Shown here: positions 6,269 to 8,242 of the stretch, piece by piece
Layout of the letters: every line of letters begins with the position of its first letter
Numbering within the stretch: position 1 is the first letter of the stretch
Source: Planctomycetota bacterium
Lineage (GTDB): Bacteria > Planctomycetota > SZUA-567
Direction of reading: 5' to 3'
Assembly (NCBI GenBank): GCA_031278535.1
Contig: JAITKH010000039.1
Coordinates: forward strand, 1-8,242
DNA: 8,242 bases
Notes under the pieces: model-generated
The model's database searches: none
Seen by the model: the letters and a program-made list of their open reading frames with translations, nothing else
Told to the model about the DNA's origin: nothing
Translations under genes and position numbers: made by a program

Positions 6269-7135
6269 ATGGACAAAAATCCCCTGTCGCCGAGGAACGA
6301 TTTCGTTTTCAAGAAACTCTTTGGCGAAAATGTGGCTATCCTGACCGATTTTCTGAAGGCGGTGCTGGATTTGCCGGACGACGAATACTTGCGGCTGGAG
6401 GTACTTGACCCCAGCCTGCGGGCCGAGAATGCCGGTGACAAGTATTGCGTTCTGGACGTCAAGCTGCATACCAGAAGCGGGCATGTTATTGACATCGAAA
6501 TCCAGGTGGAATATCAGAAGTTCATCTGGAATCGAATCCAGTTTTACACCGCGAAGATGCTTGTGGAGCAGGCGAAGAGCGGGGACGACTACGGAAGCCT
6601 TCCGCGGGCGATAAGCATTCTGATAACCGATTTTATCCTGATTAGGGAAAATGGGGAATTTCACAACCGTTTTCGTCTTTATGACGAGAGGACGAAAACC
6701 CGTTTCCCGGGTTCCCTGGAAATCAACATTCTGGAGATTCCGAAAGTTCGCGAAATTGACGCGTCGCGATTGGGCGACTGGATGCGTTTTTTTGCGGCGA
6801 AGACAAGGGGCGACTTTATGAAACTGGCGCGAAAGAGTCCGGCTTTGGCCGAGGCGTGGGGCGTCATCAAGCGTTTGAGCGAGGACGAATCCGCCCGGAT
6901 GATAGCCGAAGCCAGGGAAAAAGGCCGCAGGGACTTTGCGGCGTTCAGGGAAACCGGGCGACAGGAAGGCTTGCGGGAAGGCGAACAGAAAGGGCGACAG
7001 GAAGGCTTGCGGGAAGGCAAACGGGAAATTGTGCGGAACGCGTTGCGGGAAAAGCTGCCCCTGGAGACCATAGGGAAGCTGACCGGCCTGTCGCTTGAGG
7101 AAGTCGAACAACTTGCCCGCGGCCTTGCGGATTAA
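6269..7135 (+). CDS. Rpn-family recombination-promoting nuclease / putative transposase (PD-(D/E)XK)
   Basis: The 288-residue protein matches the Rpn / PDDEXK_2 (PF12784) family, DNA endonucleases related to transposase-like proteins that promote RecA-independent recombination. The N-terminal NDFVFKKLFG (about residues 10-19) is the typical family opening. The nuclease core spans about 60-82, with Asp63 in LDVK and the E-I-Q signature at Glu77-Gln79 (IDIEIQVEY), the expected metal-binding acid and E-x-Q/K motif. The family's F-Y-T-A-K-M helix region follows. The C terminus has a charged Gly/Arg/Glu segment (about 214-250) with GRQEGLREG twice, then a short ETIGKLTGLSLEEVEQL helix-turn-helix-like end, both common in this family. 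The start at 6269 is chosen from the ribosome site; ATG 6260 would add three residues. The length is normal and the catalytic residues are intact, so it is probably active. It is isolated between gene-poor flanks and direct repeats, which suggests a mobile or accessory origin. Confidence 0.88.
   Translation: MDKNPLSPRNDFVFKKLFGENVAILTDFLKAVLDLPDDEYLRLEVLDPSLRAENAGDKYCVLDVKLHTRSGHVIDIEIQVEYQKFIWNRIQFYTAKMLVEQAKSGDDYGSLPRAISILITDFILIRENGEFHNRFRLYDERTKTRFPGSLEINILEIPKVREIDASRLGDWMRFFAAKTRGDFMKLARKSPALAEAWGVIKRLSEDESARMIAEAREKGRRDFAAFRETGRQEGLREGEQKGRQEGLREGKREIVRNALREKLPLETIGKLTGLSLEEVEQLARGLAD
6956..7018 (+). repeat. Internal direct repeat in the Rpn gene
   Basis: A 27-base segment at 6956-6982 is repeated exactly at 6992-7018, a period of 36 bases or 12 codons. 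Each copy encodes G-R-Q-E-G-L-R-E-G. Exact identity at the DNA level, not just the protein level, indicates recent slippage or unequal recombination. Loss or gain of a unit keeps the frame, so the tail length can vary without killing the protein. Confidence 0.85.
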
Positions 7136-7140
7136 GTATG

Positions 7141-7155
7141 CCCGCTGCTTGCGGG
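7141..7155 (+). terminator. Weak hairpin after the Rpn gene
   Basis: CCCGC-TGCTT-GCGGG forms a 5-bp GC stem with a 5-base loop, starting five bases after the Rpn stop. The place suits a terminator, but no T-run follows, so termination is only a possibility. Confidence 0.3.
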
Positions 7156-7192
7156 GAGACAGTCAAACTGCTGGCCGGATCGACCGCGAAGA

Positions 7193-7240
7193 GGTACCCC
7201 GGTACCCCGGTTCCCCGGTTCCCCGGTTCTCCGGTTCATC
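7193..7240 (+). repeat. 8-bp tandem repeat (six units)
   Basis: Six consecutive 8-base units are seen: GGTACCCC twice, GGTTCCCC twice, GGTTCTCC and GGTTCATC. The units decay in order towards the 3' end and run straight into the second 33-bp element. It is a minisatellite-like array in non-coding DNA between the Rpn gene and purU. Such arrays change copy number by replication slippage; no spacers are present, so it is not a CRISPR. Confidence 0.85.
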
Positions 7241-7270
7241 CGGCTTCCGCCTCTGGAGAAGCGGATTCCC
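7238..7270 (+). repeat. 33-bp repeat element, copy 2
   Basis: It matches 5923-5955 at 28 of 33 bases, including the first 15 (ATCCGGCTTCCGCCT), in the same orientation. The outer GCTTC/GAAGC complementarity is kept despite changes in the loop, suggesting that the hairpin matters. It overlaps the last three bases of the 8-bp tandem array and ends 82 bases before purU. Confidence 0.75.
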
Positions 7271-7352
7271 CTTCGGCATCCTGTAAGGGTGGTCTTTTCT
7301 GGCCGGAGGAGGGCCGAACCGCTACGCGAATATCGAAGGGGGATCATCCGGC

Positions 7353-8204
7353 ATGGAAACCGCGACGCTGCTCTGCTCCTGCGACGACCAACCGGGCATC
7401 GTCGCCGCTCTCACCCATTTCGTGGCCGAATACCGGGGAAACATCATCGATCTCGACCAACACACCGACAGCCGCGAGAAAAAATTCTTTATGCGCCTGG
7501 TCTGGGACATCGGCGATTCCGCCCTGTCCCGCGACGAGCTTCCCTCCGCCATGGGAATGGTGGCCAAAAAATTCGTCGGCATGAAATGGCGCCTGTCCTT
7601 CGATTCGCCCTTGTCCCGGGTCGCCGTCATGGCCTCGAAGGCGCCGCATTGCCTGGCGGATCTCCTCCTTCGCCACCAGATGGGGGAGCTTCCCTGCGAA
7701 ATGGCCCTGGTCCTGGCCAACCATGGGAACCTGGCCGATCTCTCCCGGCATTTCAAGATACCGTTTCATTGTGTGCCGATGGACGGGATGGATGGTGAAA
7801 GGGCGGAGGCGCAACAGATGCGCCTGCTCCGGGAAAACCGGATTGAGCTGGTGGTGCTGGCCCGCTACATGCGGATATTGGGCCCGGATTTCGTCGCCGG
7901 ATGGGAAGGGAGGATCATTAACATCCACCATTCCTTCCTGCCCGCCTTCGTCGGAGCCAGGCCCTATCACCAGGCGCTTGCCAGGGGAGTGAAGATCATC
8001 GGCGCCACCGCCCATTATGTCACCGCCGATTTGGATCAGGGGCCGATAATCGCCCAGGACATCGCTCCGGTCAGCCACCGGGACGAGGTGGAGGATTTGA
8101 TCCGCAAGGGGCGGGACGTCGAGCGGAAGGTATTGGGAACGGCGGTGCGCCTGCATCTGGAGCGTCGCGTCATTGTCAGCGGCAACCGCACCATCGTTTT
8201 CTGA
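7353..8204 (+). CDS. purU: Formyltetrahydrofolate deformylase
   Basis: PurU hydrolyses 10-formyltetrahydrofolate to tetrahydrofolate and formate, balancing one-carbon pools and supplying formate for formate-dependent purine synthesis. The 283 residues match the usual length (280 in E. coli). Residues 1 to about 85 form the N-terminal ACT domain (LLCSCDDQPGIVAALTHFV, then NIIDLDQHTD), which in the family binds regulators such as glycine or methionine. Residues from about 87 to the end form the formyltransferase-fold hydrolase domain, opening SRVAVMASKAPHCLADLL. The catalytic Asn-His-Asp set is visible at Asn190, His192 (RIINIHHSFLPAF) and Asp228 (ADLDQGPIIAQ). The family segment GARPYHQAL..GVKIIGATAHYVT is complete. 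The ATG at 7353 has an AAGGGGGA ribosome site (7336-7343) nine bases upstream. It stands alone after the repeat-rich gap, so it probably has its own promoter in 7271-7335, although no clear boxes were seen. All key residues are intact. Confidence 0.96.
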   Translation: METATLLCSCDDQPGIVAALTHFVAEYRGNIIDLDQHTDSREKKFFMRLVWDIGDSALSRDELPSAMGMVAKKFVGMKWRLSFDSPLSRVAVMASKAPHCLADLLLRHQMGELPCEMALVLANHGNLADLSRHFKIPFHCVPMDGMDGERAEAQQMRLLRENRIELVVLARYMRILGPDFVAGWEGRIINIHHSFLPAFVGARPYHQALARGVKIIGATAHYVTADLDQGPIIAQDIAPVSHRDEVEDLIRKGRDVERKVLGTAVRLHLERRVIVSGNRTIVF

Positions 8205-8229
8205 CCGGCTCTGGTGTTCCGCAAAGTCT

Positions 8230-8242
8230 CAATCAAAGATTG
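8230..8242. repeat. Short inverted repeat at the contig end
   Basis: CAATC-AAA-GATTG is a 5-bp inverted repeat with a 3-base loop, 25 bases after the purU stop and at the last base of the window. It may be the start of a terminator, or just chance or an assembly break at a fold-back sequence; the following bases needed to decide are missing. Confidence 0.25.

Noticed and set aside
6230..7111. 293-codon minus-strand frame antisense to the Rpn gene
   Set aside because: It is a shadow frame; the plus strand has the diagnostic nuclease motifs and a good ribosome site.
7193..7240. CRISPR array
   Set aside because: The units are 8 bases long and contiguous, with no spacers and no cas genes nearby.

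Overview
The window reads as a contig from a GC-rich, Gram-negative, didermic bacterium, probably assembled from a metagenome or low-input library. Three things point this way: an outer-membrane autotransporter beta-barrel ending in Phe, clear Shine-Dalgarno sites, and GC-rich third codon positions in most genes. The combination (autotransporter, Rpn-family nuclease, CBS protein, PurU) would suit a host-associated Desulfobacterota or other proteobacterium-like lineage, but no marker gene fixes this and the assignment is weak. The first 18 bases match the 3' end of the standard Illumina TruSeq adapter and are not genomic, so the first gene is truncated by the contig edge.

Layout. (1) 20-3073 (+): 3' part of a large autotransporter, with a repetitive beta-helix-like passenger, an alpha-helical linker and a C-terminal barrel. 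(2) 3086-3547 (-): a small GNAT-like acetyltransferase, convergent with the autotransporter. (3) 3548-3708: a divergent intergenic region with a 16-bp operator-like inverted repeat. (4) 3709-4962 (+): a full-length histidinol dehydrogenase homologue in which most catalytic, zinc-binding and substrate-binding positions are replaced. (5) 5015-5842 (+): a two-CBS-domain protein 52 bp downstream, probably in the same transcript. (6) 5843-6268: a gene-free stretch whose first half is packed with short inverted repeats and a 33-bp element. (7) 6269-7135 (+): an Rpn-family PD-(D/E)XK nuclease/putative transposase with an internal DNA repeat. (8) 7136-7352: an intergenic stretch with an 8-bp tandem repeat and a second copy of the 33-bp element. 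(9) 7353-8204 (+): formyltetrahydrofolate deformylase PurU.

The most interesting part is the pair formed by the degenerate HisD-like protein and the CBS protein. The HisD fold signature is kept over the whole length in an uninterrupted frame, yet the Glu-His catalytic pair is Ala-Arg, one zinc ligand is Arg, the substrate Ser is Gly, and the Pro-Gly-Gly and Gly-Pro-Gly-Asn loops are gone. This looks like a pseudoenzyme with a new role (regulatory, scaffolding or another reaction), possibly linked to nucleotide sensing by the CBS protein. The Rpn gene sits between two direct copies of a 33-bp hairpin-forming repeat, which suggests a small accessory insertion between otherwise ordinary chromosomal genes.
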